From contig NZ_CP073751.1 in NCBI RefSeq assembly GCF_020025155.1, positions 2,356,001 to 2,420,000 of the forward strand: a stretch of 64,000 nucleotides of DNA. The letters run 5' to 3'. Origin of the DNA: Halopseudomonas nanhaiensis (GTDB taxonomy: Bacteria; Pseudomonadota; Gammaproteobacteria; Pseudomonadales; Pseudomonadaceae). The notes under the pieces were generated by a model. It had not been told where the DNA came from and made no database searches. It saw nothing but the letters and a program-made list of their open reading frames with translations. Below, one piece after another: positions 1 to 7,550 of this stretch; position 1 is the first letter of the stretch, and the number at the start of each line of letters is the position of its first letter. The position numbers and the translations under genes are program-made.

Positions 1-876
1 GTGGCTCCAGGCGACATCCTTGTTGAAACCGATGTTCGGAAAGGGTTGCCCCTGCTGGCCTACGCCCATGACGTCCAGCTCGCCAGGCAACGTCAAATGG
101 AACTCGTAGAAGCGCTGGACGCCGTCCCATGGCTCATGCGGGTTACCGTACAGCATGCCGTTGCCGCTGGCGGTAAGCTCCGATCCAAGCGCATAGGCGT
201 TGCTGCCGCCGTTGGCAACGTTGATAGTGGTCATGTCGAAGCCGCTGTCGCTGTTGACGCTGGCGGCGGTCCCAGGCGGCTGAGCTGCAACGATCGGACC
301 GACGAAGTTGGACAGCCCCCCTCGTAGCCCGCCCTTCCCGTATACGGCGAGCAGATCCTGCTCGGTAATCTCCCTGACCCAGGCCTGACCTGCGCAGGCG
401 GGGTCGATATTCGCGGCGCCGGTGTCGCGCAAATAGCGGTTGTAGCCTGCGGCATAGCCGGATACGGCGTCCCTCACCTGCTGGTTCTGCGCATCCCAGA
501 ACGTCTGACGCTGCGCAGCGGAGTTGTACCAGGTATAGAAAATGTCGCTGGCTACGCTGCCGTTGGCCAGGTAGCGGGCACTTTCGCCGTTGGCGAACAC
601 GATCTCCTCGGCGAGCGAACAGATGTTGTCCTCGGCGAATGCATAGCCCACACCGTACCCGAGCCCCTTGTAATCCTGAGCGGTGATGTGCGGAATACCG
701 AACTGCGTTCGCTGTATGTCCACGGAATAGGTGTTCTGCGCGGGAGGCGTCGGTTCGGCGACCGGTGGATCGTCATTATCACTGCCCCCGCTCAGGCAGC
801 CGGACAGTGCAAGACTGGCGGTGACGCTCAGGATCGCAAAAACGCGGCCTCGAAGGCCGTATGGCTCGATCTGCAT
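1..876 (-). CDS. Penicillin-acylase-family N-terminal nucleophile hydrolase, lipoprotein (partial, 3' end outside window)
   Basis: The 292 codons present encode the alpha chain and the first part of the beta chain of an Ntn-hydrolase of the penicillin acylase / acyl-homoserine lactone acylase / aculeacin acylase family. The N-terminus is a lipoprotein signal with lipobox L-S-G-C (Cys27), followed by a Ser/Asp/Pro-rich linker. The family signature IQRTQFGIPHI follows, then GYGVGYAFAEDN. Gly-Gly-Ser-Asn-Ala at 223-227 supplies the expected autocleavage site, with Ser225 as the nucleophile. The start is ATG at 876 with an AAGGAAG ribosome site upstream. Family members hydrolyse amide bonds of acylated amines; the substrate here (lactone signal, antibiotic, lipopeptide) cannot be read from the sequence. 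Lipid anchoring would place it in the inner or outer membrane facing the periplasm. The C-terminal part lies outside the window. Confidence 0.85.
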   Translation of the reverse strand, partial: MQIEPYGLRGRVFAILSVTASLALSGCLSGGSDNDDPPVAEPTPPAQNTYSVDIQRTQFGIPHITAQDYKGLGYGVGYAFAEDNICSLAEEIVFANGESARYLANGSVASDIFYTWYNSAAQRQTFWDAQNQQVRDAVSGYAAGYNRYLRDTGAANIDPACAGQAWVREITEQDLLAVYGKGGLRGGLSNFVGPIVAAQPPGTAASVNSDSGFDMTTINVANGGSNAYALGSELTASGNGMLYGNPHEPWDGVQRFYEFHLTLPGELDVMGVGQQGQPFPNIGFNKDVAWSH

Positions 877-1235
877 GACAGCTTCCTTCTCAATGTTGTT
901 GTTTTTGTATCGAGGCGACCTTGCTGTCTCTTGGGCAAGACAGTTGGTCGCTAGGAATGACGCTAGCAGGTGGCGTTCAGGCCAATTGTCGCCTTGGCGA
1001 CGATGTTGCGGGCCGGCACGCGCAGGTTTCGATACCGAGCCCCGTTCACGACACCCGCCAAGCGCAGCGGTTCGTCCCGTGATTCCGGGCTCCAGGTGAA
1101 ATCGACTCCAGGCGAGGCGATTGGCATCGCTGCCGGAAAACGCTATTTCAGCAAGCGGGTCGGGACCGGTTTATGTCCGAAATGCCCTGCCTTTTCATGG
1201 CCGGACGCCCCGACGCACGCCGGCTACGGCACCAT
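877..1235. other. Intergenic stretch without a recognised gene
   Basis: This 359-base gap lies between the acylase start and the ampC stop; both genes read leftwards. Short open frames here resemble no family known to me and lack ribosome sites. I see no convincing terminator with a T-run for ampC and no repeat. The part next to the acylase must hold its promoter, but no clear -35/-10 pair stands out. Confidence 0.5.
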
Positions 1236-2363
1236 CTACTGCTCGCCCAGTGCATGCAGGGCGAGACGAATCCGCGCCTCGGCAGGAAAGTTCTTGTTCG
1301 CCAGAATCACCACGCCCTTGCGCTCAGCTGGCACCATTGCGATGTAACCGCCGAAGCCATTGGTCGATCCGGTCTTGTTGATCCATACATTGGGACTGGT
1401 ATCGGGCGAATCGAGCGGCGTTACATCATGCGTCCCGAGCACCATGTCGATGGAGTTGCCCGCGAGCAGGTCGGCTGGCTCGACGGGATAGGAATAGCGC
1501 TCCCATCCCAACGCCTGGGTCATGGGTCCAACCCGGTAGCGACCGCTCCGGGTTTCGGCAAGGGCCTCGGCCAACTCCGGCTCAGCGGGTGTGGCGCCCA
1601 GATGAATACTCACCAGACGGAGAAGATCGGCACTGGTCGACTTGATCCCGTAGGCCTCGTCCGAGAGGAACCCCGGCTCCAGTCGGATCGGCTCGCTGGC
1701 TTTGTTGTAACCCTGGGCGTAGCGCGACTCCTGCGACTCGGGAACCTCGAGAAAGGTGTCGTTCAGGCCCAGCCTGGGCAACAACATCTGCTCCAGTGCA
1801 TGGCGATAGGACATGTTCAGACTGCTGGCGGTAGCCATGCCGAGCAGCCCGATGCCCGGATTCGAATAGGTTCTGCGACGTCCCGGGGCATGACCTGGCA
1901 ACCAGTTCTGGAAATACTGCTCCAGCTGCGCAGGCGTCTCAACGTCATCAGGCACCTGCAGCGGGAGATCGCCTGCGCTGTGCGTCGCCAGGTCGAGTAG
2001 CGTGACCTGATCAAGCGGCGCGCCCTTCAGCCAGGGCAGGTGCCGCCCAGGATGATCCGTGAGGGCTAATCTGTCCTGGCGCTGGGCATAGGCGGCCAGC
2101 GCCGTTGCGTAGAGCTTGCTGAGCGAGCCGATTTCAAACAGCGTGTCGGAATCGATCGGCCTGCGGTCGTCCCGGGAGGCGACCCCGTAATGGAGATGAG
2201 ACGTGCGGCCGTCGACTATCAAAGCGATCGACATGCCGGCAATGTCATGCGCCTGCATGACTCGCAACACTTCGGCATCCAGTGACTGACGATCCGCGGC
2301 AGCGCCCTGTGCCACCGCTGCCATGGCGAACACCATGCACCGTCCTCGGAAACGACTGAGCAT
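1236..2363 (-). CDS. ampC: Class C beta-lactamase (AmpC, PDC-like)
   Basis: The 375-residue protein with an N-terminal export signal hydrolyses beta-lactams (mainly cephalosporins) in the periplasm through an acyl-serine intermediate. All class C motifs are in order: S80-L-S-K83 (nucleophile and general base), Y166-S-N168, and K330-T-G in NKTGSTNGFGGY. Further blocks resembling Pseudomonas aeruginosa AmpC are LLDLATHSAG, MTQALGWE and VVILANKNFP. The start at 2363 has GAGGTAGGG just upstream; an open frame continues further 5' but overlaps ppnN and encodes nothing recognisable. The gene lies 20 bases behind ppnN on the same strand and could be co-transcribed with it. No ampR lies beside it, so classical divergent AmpR control is not seen here. 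Length matches the family (about 380-397). Confidence 0.93.
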   Translation of the reverse strand: MLSRFRGRCMVFAMAAVAQGAAADRQSLDAEVLRVMQAHDIAGMSIALIVDGRTSHLHYGVASRDDRRPIDSDTLFEIGSLSKLYATALAAYAQRQDRLALTDHPGRHLPWLKGAPLDQVTLLDLATHSAGDLPLQVPDDVETPAQLEQYFQNWLPGHAPGRRRTYSNPGIGLLGMATASSLNMSYRHALEQMLLPRLGLNDTFLEVPESQESRYAQGYNKASEPIRLEPGFLSDEAYGIKSTSADLLRLVSIHLGATPAEPELAEALAETRSGRYRVGPMTQALGWERYSYPVEPADLLAGNSIDMVLGTHDVTPLDSPDTSPNVWINKTGSTNGFGGYIAMVPAERKGVVILANKNFPAEARIRLALHALGEQ

Positions 2364-2383
2364 CCCTACCTCTGTGCGCTGAT

Positions 2384-3757
2384 TTAATCCACTACTCGGT
2401 AACAGGGTTGATACGGCGCCCCACCTGGCAACTTCATGCGATGTTGCTCGACGAAGGCACGCAGCAGCGCGTCGAGCGGACGCATGATCGCCGATTCGCC
2501 GCGGATTTCGTAAGGGCCGAATTCTTCGATACGACGGATACCATGGTTCTTCACGTTGCCGGCGACGATGCCGGAAAACGCGCGGCGCAGGTTCGCCGCC
2601 AATTCGTGCCGTGGCATCTGCAGGTTCAGTTCGAGGCCGGCCATGTTCTCGTGGGTCGGGTCGAAGGGATGCTGAAAGGTCTCTTCGATTTTCAAGAGCC
2701 AGTTGAAGTGGAAGGCATCGTTGCGCTCGCGGCGGAACTGACAAACGGTTCGCAGACCTTCGGTCATCTGCCTGGCGACCTCCGCCGGATCATCGATGAT
2801 CAGCTGATACAGACCTTGTGCGGCCTCGCCGAGGGTGGCGGCGACGAACGCGTGCAGCTGTTCAAGGTAGGGGGCAGCGCTACGCGGACCGGTGAGGATC
2901 AGCGGGAACGGCAGCTCGCGGTTTTCCGGATGCAGAAGGATACCCAGCAGATACAGAAATTCCTCGGCGGTGCCGACACCGCCGGGAAAGACGATGATTC
3001 CGTGCCCTACCCTGACGAAGGCTTCGAGTCGCTTCTCGATATCAGGAAGGATCACCAGTTCGTTGACGATCGGGTTAGGCGCTTCGGCTGCAATGATTCC
3101 CGGCTCGGTCAGACCGACATACCGGCCGCCGCTGATACGCTGCTTGGCGTGCGCGATGGTGGCGCCCTTCATCGGTCCTTTCATCACGCCCGGCCCGCAC
3201 CCGGTGCAGACGTTCAGATTACGCAGACCGAGCTCGTGCCCGACCTTCTTGGAATACTTGTATTCCTCCGTGCTGATGGAATGGCCGCCCCAGCACACCA
3301 CCATGTTCGGCTCGACGGCAGGGCGCAGGGTGCGTGCGTTGCGCAGCAGATGAAAGACATAGTCGGTAATGCCCGCCGAGGTCTGCAGGTCGATACGCGG
3401 ACTGCCAAGCTCACTCTCCGTATAGACGATGTCGCGCAATGCGCTGAACAGCATTTCACGGGTGCTGGCGATCATCTCGCCGTCGACGAAGGCGTCCGCC
3501 GGAGCATTGCGTAGCTCGAGGCGCACGCCACGGTCCTGCTGGTGAATGCGCACTTCAAAGTCTTCGTACGCCTCGAGAATGGTCTTGGCATTGTCTATCT
3601 GCGCGCCCGTATTGAGGATGGCCAGGGCACACTGGCGAAACAGCTTGTAGGTGTCGCCGCTTCCGGCTTCGCTGAGCTGCTGGACTTCACGCTGGGAAAG
3701 GGTCTCGAGGCTGCCCTTGGGATTTACCGATACGTTAACGATCTTGTTGGGGCGCAT
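2384..3757 (-). CDS. ppnN: Pyrimidine/purine-5'-nucleotide nucleosidase PpnN (LOG family)
   Basis: The 457-residue protein matches the long YgdH/PpnN type of the LOG family (E. coli PpnN is 454 residues). It cleaves nucleoside 5'-monophosphates to base plus ribose 5-phosphate in the cytoplasm; the E. coli enzyme is known to be activated by (p)ppGpp. The N-terminal DUF4478-type region is followed by the Rossmann-like lysine-decarboxylase-fold core with CWGGHS near 155-160, CTGCGPGVMKGPMKGA at 184-199 and the diagnostic PGGVGTAEE at 258-266. A C-terminal DUF3412-type segment completes it. The start at 3757 gives the family N-terminus (NVSVNPKGSLETLSQ). The gene precedes ampC in the same direction with a 20-base gap. 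No regulatory site was recognised upstream. Confidence 0.93.
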   Translation of the reverse strand: MRPNKIVNVSVNPKGSLETLSQREVQQLSEAGSGDTYKLFRQCALAILNTGAQIDNAKTILEAYEDFEVRIHQQDRGVRLELRNAPADAFVDGEMIASTREMLFSALRDIVYTESELGSPRIDLQTSAGITDYVFHLLRNARTLRPAVEPNMVVCWGGHSISTEEYKYSKKVGHELGLRNLNVCTGCGPGVMKGPMKGATIAHAKQRISGGRYVGLTEPGIIAAEAPNPIVNELVILPDIEKRLEAFVRVGHGIIVFPGGVGTAEEFLYLLGILLHPENRELPFPLILTGPRSAAPYLEQLHAFVAATLGEAAQGLYQLIIDDPAEVARQMTEGLRTVCQFRRERNDAFHFNWLLKIEETFQHPFDPTHENMAGLELNLQMPRHELAANLRRAFSGIVAGNVKNHGIRRIEEFGPYEIRGESAIMRPLDALLRAFVEQHRMKLPGGAPYQPCYRVVD

Positions 3758-3837
3758 GCTGTGTTCCGTTCACTGGATCTGTAGGTCATGGTATGCCAGC
3801 CGCGCCGGACTGGCATACCGGAGGAAAAAACAGCTGC

Positions 3838-4533
3838 TCAAACCCAGCCGTCGTTGCGTTTGCGGCTGCGCGTCAGTGAGGGCAGGATCAATCCGACCAG
3901 CAGCCCCGCGCCAGCAATACCACCGCCGTAGACCATATAGCGCATCAGTACTTCCTTGTTTTCATCACCCAGTTGCGCCTGAGCCTCGCGCAGCTGCGAC
4001 TGGGTGGCGACGAGCTCCTCGTGCAGCGCCTGACGAGTCTGTTCCAGCTCTTCGATGTGGATGCGTCGCGCCTCCAGCGTTTCCTGCATACCTTCTACGC
4101 GGGTTTGCCAGGTCTGTTCGATCGTTGCCAGCTCCTGACTCAACGCGGTGACCTGTTCTTCGAGCTGCGGAACGGCCTCTGCCGGGCCAGGCGAGTCCTG
4201 CAGGTCGGCGGAACGAATCCACACCGTCGTGCCGGATTCACCACGAACCTGACTGTAGTCACCCTGTGTCTTGATCAGCTCGACCTTGTCGCCGGAAGCC
4301 AGCGTGCCAACGATACGGTAGCCATCGGTCGGTCCACTGCGAACATAGGTGGTCAGCTCATCACTGACCCAGCGTACGGTGCTTTCGCCTTCCTGGGCCA
4401 GCGTCGTCGCCGAGAATGCCAGTAGCGTCCCGAGGAGGCCGGCACGGATCACGGACGTACGCGCAGGTCGCGGACCGACGGCGGGTGAAAGGGGTGTTGT
4501 GTACGAGCGATTATTGGGCATGGTGGTCTTCAC
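3838..4533 (-). CDS. SH3-domain membrane protein of the YgiM / TIGR04211 type
   Basis: The 231-residue protein has an N-terminal signal segment (about 26-47), a bacterial SH3 domain (about 50-113, with TTYVRSGPTDGYRIVGTL and DYSQVRGESGTTVWI), a long Glu/Gln-rich coiled coil (about 120-195) and one C-terminal membrane helix (201-220) followed by a basic tail. This is the architecture of the TIGR04211 family in Pseudomonas and relatives; the biochemical role is unknown, though SH3b domains often bind peptidoglycan or peptides. The longest frame begins with GTG at 4533 and a second possible start, ATG at 4521, would remove four residues; neither has a strong ribosome site. It reads in the same direction as ppnN, about 80 bases upstream of it. 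Confidence 0.85.
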   Translation of the reverse strand: MKTTMPNNRSYTTPLSPAVGPRPARTSVIRAGLLGTLLAFSATTLAQEGESTVRWVSDELTTYVRSGPTDGYRIVGTLASGDKVELIKTQGDYSQVRGESGTTVWIRSADLQDSPGPAEAVPQLEEQVTALSQELATIEQTWQTRVEGMQETLEARRIHIEELEQTRQALHEELVATQSQLREAQAQLGDENKEVLMRYMVYGGGIAGAGLLVGLILPSLTRSRKRNDGWV

Positions 4534-4967
4534 AAAAAAGCGGGTGAGGCCCGGCCAGATAAGCTATCAGCGGGCGCAGTTCGAGAGTTCCTCGTCAGCT
4601 GGCGAGGCGACGAGAAAGGAATAAGGGTTGCAGCGGGAGGTCTGCCATAGGGACATTGAATTCTCCTGGAAGGCTCATGGCCTGAACGTCCTCCCTGTGG
4701 TTTGCCACAAGGAGGGACACCGCCACCGCCATCGAGTTCCGCCGATGCGGCAAACACATACACGCAGTCGGCACGGATGCTGTCCGACGGGCCACGCATG
4801 GCATGGCGGTTTGTTATACCACGCACGGGCTCGGCTCGGGACAGCCGCGGGCAATGACAGATATGGCGAACCAACGAAGCGATAACATATCCAATGACAG
4901 AGTGCTTTTAAACCGCTACTGCCGACCATCGCACGCACTGTTTCCGGTCGAAAACGAGGACACCGCA
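4534..4967. other. Intergenic stretch with a hairpin and a doubtful small ORF
   Basis: This 434-base gap lies between the divergent SH3 protein and wall hydrolase genes and must contain both promoters. It contains an imperfect hairpin at 4690-4715 and, on the minus strand, an open frame of 69 codons (4595-4804) whose last 45 codons, from MAVAVSLLVANHRED, look reasonably protein-like but lack a convincing ribosome site. I do not call it a gene. The 160 bases before 4968 are AT-richer and likely hold the hydrolase promoter. Confidence 0.4.
4690..4715. repeat. Inverted repeat / hairpin in intergenic region
   Basis: Arms CCTCC-C-TGTGG (4690-4700) and CCACA-A-GGAGG (4705-4715) flank a TTTG loop, giving ten pairs interrupted by one C/A mismatch. 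No T-run follows on either strand, so it is not a standard terminator. It may be an operator or an RNA element of the divergent promoter region. Confidence 0.45.
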
Positions 4968-5576
4968 ATGCAACTCAGATGGATCTCAACCGGTTTGCTT
5001 GCCCTGGCACTGATCGGCGCCTCAAACGCAGCCGAGCAGGAGCGTCAGGCAGAAAAGGCTATAGAGAAGGCAGAGACGCTCGAGCAGAAAGCGGTTGAAG
5101 ATGGTAGCCCACCGAAAGCGTCGCGCTCGGAAGTCATCACCAAAAGCGAGGTTCAGGCTGTGGACCCGGCTGGCGAAGCGCCGCTGGACGATGCGATCAC
5201 CTGCCTTGCCCGCTCCATTTACTGGGAAGCCAAGGGGCAGAAAGTCGAGGAAATGGAAGCGGTGGCCAGCGTCGTGATGAATCGCCTGCAAACCGATGAA
5301 TTCCCCCGAAGCGTGTGCGAGGTAGTCAAGCAGGGTTCCGAAGCAGGGAACTGTCAGTTTTCCTGGTGGTGCGATGGTCGACCGGATTCGGTGCAGGAGG
5401 AAGCATCCTATACCCAGGCCAAGGAAGTCGCACGACGGGCGCTCAATGGCCAGTTGAAGGACCGAACAAAGGGCGCGCTGTTCTTTCATGACCGCAGTGT
5501 TTCGCCTTCCTGGGCGGCGACGTTCAAGCGCACACATGCCGCCGGCGATTTCTTCTTTTACAGGCCCCGGGACTGA
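4968..5576 (+). CDS. Exported cell wall hydrolase, SleB/CwlJ (Hydrolase_2) type
   Basis: The 202-residue protein has a Sec signal peptide (about 1-21), a Glu/Lys-rich spacer (22-70), and a C-terminal Hydrolase_2 domain (about 72-202). The domain shows the family features CLARSIYWEAKGQ (with the presumed catalytic Glu), AVASVVMNRL, VCEVVKQG and CQFSWWCDG, and ends with ATFKRTHAAGDFFFY. Family members cut cortex or cell-wall peptidoglycan; in a non-sporulating Gram-negative the role is presumably wall remodelling in the periplasm. The ATG at 4968 was chosen because it starts the signal peptide and has GAGGA 9-13 bases upstream; the open frame extends upstream to 4803 without features. The gene stands alone. 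Confidence 0.87.
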   Translation: MQLRWISTGLLALALIGASNAAEQERQAEKAIEKAETLEQKAVEDGSPPKASRSEVITKSEVQAVDPAGEAPLDDAITCLARSIYWEAKGQKVEEMEAVASVVMNRLQTDEFPRSVCEVVKQGSEAGNCQFSWWCDGRPDSVQEEASYTQAKEVARRALNGQLKDRTKGALFFHDRSVSPSWAATFKRTHAAGDFFFYRPRD

Positions 5577-5737
5577 CGCAGCGAATTTGCTTGGCAGCCT
5601 CATGCCAATTCGGCATCATTGCGCCTGATCGATCCCAGGTATGCCACTCATGGCAGCATATCCGGGCAACCAGGTCGCTCATCCGGCTCGCGGGACGCCT
5701 GCCAGAAGAGAACGACATCACGCTATCGAGACTTTTC

Positions 5738-6109
5738 ATGGACGAATCTTTCCCCGCTCCGCGACCGGCTGCCGAGCTGCCGTCATCCGACAACGCCAAC
5801 AATGTCTCATTGCCGACCAAAGGCACTGAACCGGCCGGAACTCTTTCTCCCGGCATAGCTCTCATGGATACAAGGCACTTGAAGATCAAGCCAGCCGTAG
5901 ACCTTGTTGAGGGAATTGATATGTTGGGAGATGCCACTTACGTTGCAAGCGATTTTCCGATCGCTTACCAGGCCAGCCAGAACAGCCAGCAGCGCTCCGA
6001 GCAGGTGATTGCCACCTACCAGGAACGGGTCAGCGAACGCGGTGAGCCACGCCGGTTCAATCCGGAAGAAGTCGACCGCGGTTTTGTTCAGCACGGCATG
6101 TGCTTCTGA
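5738..6109 (+). CDS. Hypothetical protein, 123 residues
   Basis: The open frame runs to 6109; I place the start at ATG 5738 (MDESFPAPR), although the frame is open back to 5591 and an internal ATG at 5863 is possible. The product has no signal peptide or membrane segment. The N-terminal half is Pro/Ala/Ser-rich and probably disordered; the C-terminal half (IKPAVDLVEGIDMLG, then QASQNSQQRSEQVIATYQERV, ending RGFVQHGMCF) is more regular and may form helices. I do not recognise the family. Codon choice is ordinary for the window. No neighbour gives a functional hint. Confidence 0.45.
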   Translation: MDESFPAPRPAAELPSSDNANNVSLPTKGTEPAGTLSPGIALMDTRHLKIKPAVDLVEGIDMLGDATYVASDFPIAYQASQNSQQRSEQVIATYQERVSERGEPRRFNPEEVDRGFVQHGMCF

Positions 6110-6364
6110 TGCACGACGATTAGCGGGGTGCCATTCTGAGCACTCCGCTGCAACGTTTCCATGGTGACCTGCAAGACCTCACACTCCCCCGCCAGTCATT
6201 CCGATCTCATCGCCGTGAATCCCTCAGCCCGTCTTTAAGCTCTCCCAGGCGTCCGAGCGTCATTCTGCTTCGGTTTCATATCCTGAGGAACTACCCCGCC
6301 GCCAGTGATTCAGAAGGTGTAAGCGTCGGCTACCGAGCCGGCTACAACCCGACTGGAGTCTGTC

Positions 6365-6655
6365 ATGCGCAACCGTCAACTGCTTGTTCTCGCCACATCA
6401 CTCGTGTTTACGCTTCCCGCCGTCGCCGATTGGCCCAGCGGTGCGCGCACCGGCTTTGTTGCCGAATGCATCGAAAATGCTCAGGCGTCTCATGATGCTA
6501 CGCAGGCGAAGGCATTCTGCGAGTGTGCCGCCGATGAAGCCAGCAACGAGTTCAGCCAGGAAGAACTGGAACAGATGAGCCAGGGCATGAACGGTGACAT
6601 GGAACAGCGCCTCATCGAGTCGGCCCGCAGCTGCTCCGGTAACCTCGAAGGCTGA
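6365..6655 (+). CDS. Small exported cysteine-containing protein, function unknown
   Basis: The 96-residue product starts with a clear Sec signal (about 1-21, ending VADW). Mature Cys residues occur at the pattern FVAECIENAQ, AFCECAADEA and ARSCSG, so one or two disulphides are likely in the periplasm. The layout (Cys, helix, C-x-C, then an acidic EELEQM helix, final Cys) resembles small conserved hypothetical proteins of pseudomonads, but I know no function. It is followed closely by the convergent K+ channel gene (stop codons 24 bases apart). The ATG at 6365 is the only sensible start. Confidence 0.7.
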   Translation: MRNRQLLVLATSLVFTLPAVADWPSGARTGFVAECIENAQASHDATQAKAFCECAADEASNEFSQEELEQMSQGMNGDMEQRLIESARSCSGNLEG

Positions 6656-6679
6656 ACAACACGATCCCGCGACAGCCGC

Positions 6680-7531
6680 CTAACGGCGCTGTCGCGGGTC
6701 AGGCGTTTCCTCGTTGAGCCAGGTACCGCAGAACTTGCAGTAGTTCGCATCCGGCTCATGCCGGCTGCGCCCGCAGCCTGGGCATGACTCGTCCGAATAC
6801 CGCTCCGCACGCAGCGCAGTGATCACTTCTGCCGAAAAGACCCCCACCGGCAGGGCAATGATCGAATACCCCGTCAACATGATCAGAACCGACAGGAACT
6901 GCCCCATGGGTGTAACCGGGGTAATGTCGCCGTATCCGACCGTCGTCAGCGTCACGATGCCCCAGTAGACCGACTTCGGGATGCTGGTGAACCCGGCCTC
7001 GGGCGGTTCGATCATGTACAGCAGCGTTGAAAAGATGATGACGACCATGAATACGGCGAACAGAAACAACATGATCTGCCCCCGACTGCGTCGAAGGGCA
7101 CCGAGCAAAAGACTCCCCTGCCCGGCCAGCGACATCATCTCCAGTACACGAATCAGCCTTAGCGTACGGAGCAGCCGGACAACCACCAGCATGTGCGCGC
7201 CAGGGACGAAAAGCGCTAGCCAGGTCGGCAGGATCGCGAGGATGTCGATGACGCCGTAAAAGCTTTTGAGATACTGACCCGGTGCCTGAAGGCAGTAGAT
7301 GCGCAGACCCAGCTCGATGGTGAACAGCACCGTGACAGTCCATTCGATCCCGTAGAACAGAGCGCCGTAGCGCTCATGGTACGCGGCGACACTGTCCAGC
7401 ATGACCACTGCAACGCTTATGACGATCAGTGCGGCAAGCGCTATGTCGAACGCCTTGCCTTCGGGTGTATCGGATTCGAATATGATCTGGAACAGCCGGG
7501 TTCGCAGGCCCTTTCCGCCGGGTTCAAGCAT
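6680..7531 (-). CDS. Voltage-gated-type K+ channel with C-terminal zinc ribbon
   Basis: This 283-residue inner membrane protein has the six-helix Kv layout. Segments S1-S3 lie at about 30-110, S4 has regularly spaced arginines (VVRLLRTLRLIRVLEMM, 117-133), and S5 is at about 152-173. The pore loop carries the K+ selectivity filter TVGYGD (197-202), followed by S6 (about 212-235). The unusual part is the tail: Cys250-x2-Cys253 and Cys265-x2-Cys268 form a rubredoxin-like zinc ribbon, which could act as a metal, redox or assembly sensor. ATG 7531 (MLEPGG) is chosen over an upstream extension that overlaps selO. The gene follows selO by 19 bases on the same strand, suggesting one transcript. Confidence 0.9.
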   Translation of the reverse strand: MLEPGGKGLRTRLFQIIFESDTPEGKAFDIALAALIVISVAVVMLDSVAAYHERYGALFYGIEWTVTVLFTIELGLRIYCLQAPGQYLKSFYGVIDILAILPTWLALFVPGAHMLVVVRLLRTLRLIRVLEMMSLAGQGSLLLGALRRSRGQIMLFLFAVFMVVIIFSTLLYMIEPPEAGFTSIPKSVYWGIVTLTTVGYGDITPVTPMGQFLSVLIMLTGYSIIALPVGVFSAEVITALRAERYSDESCPGCGRSRHEPDANYCKFCGTWLNEETPDPRQRR

Positions 7532-7550
7532 GGATCGTCCTTTTGTTGGG

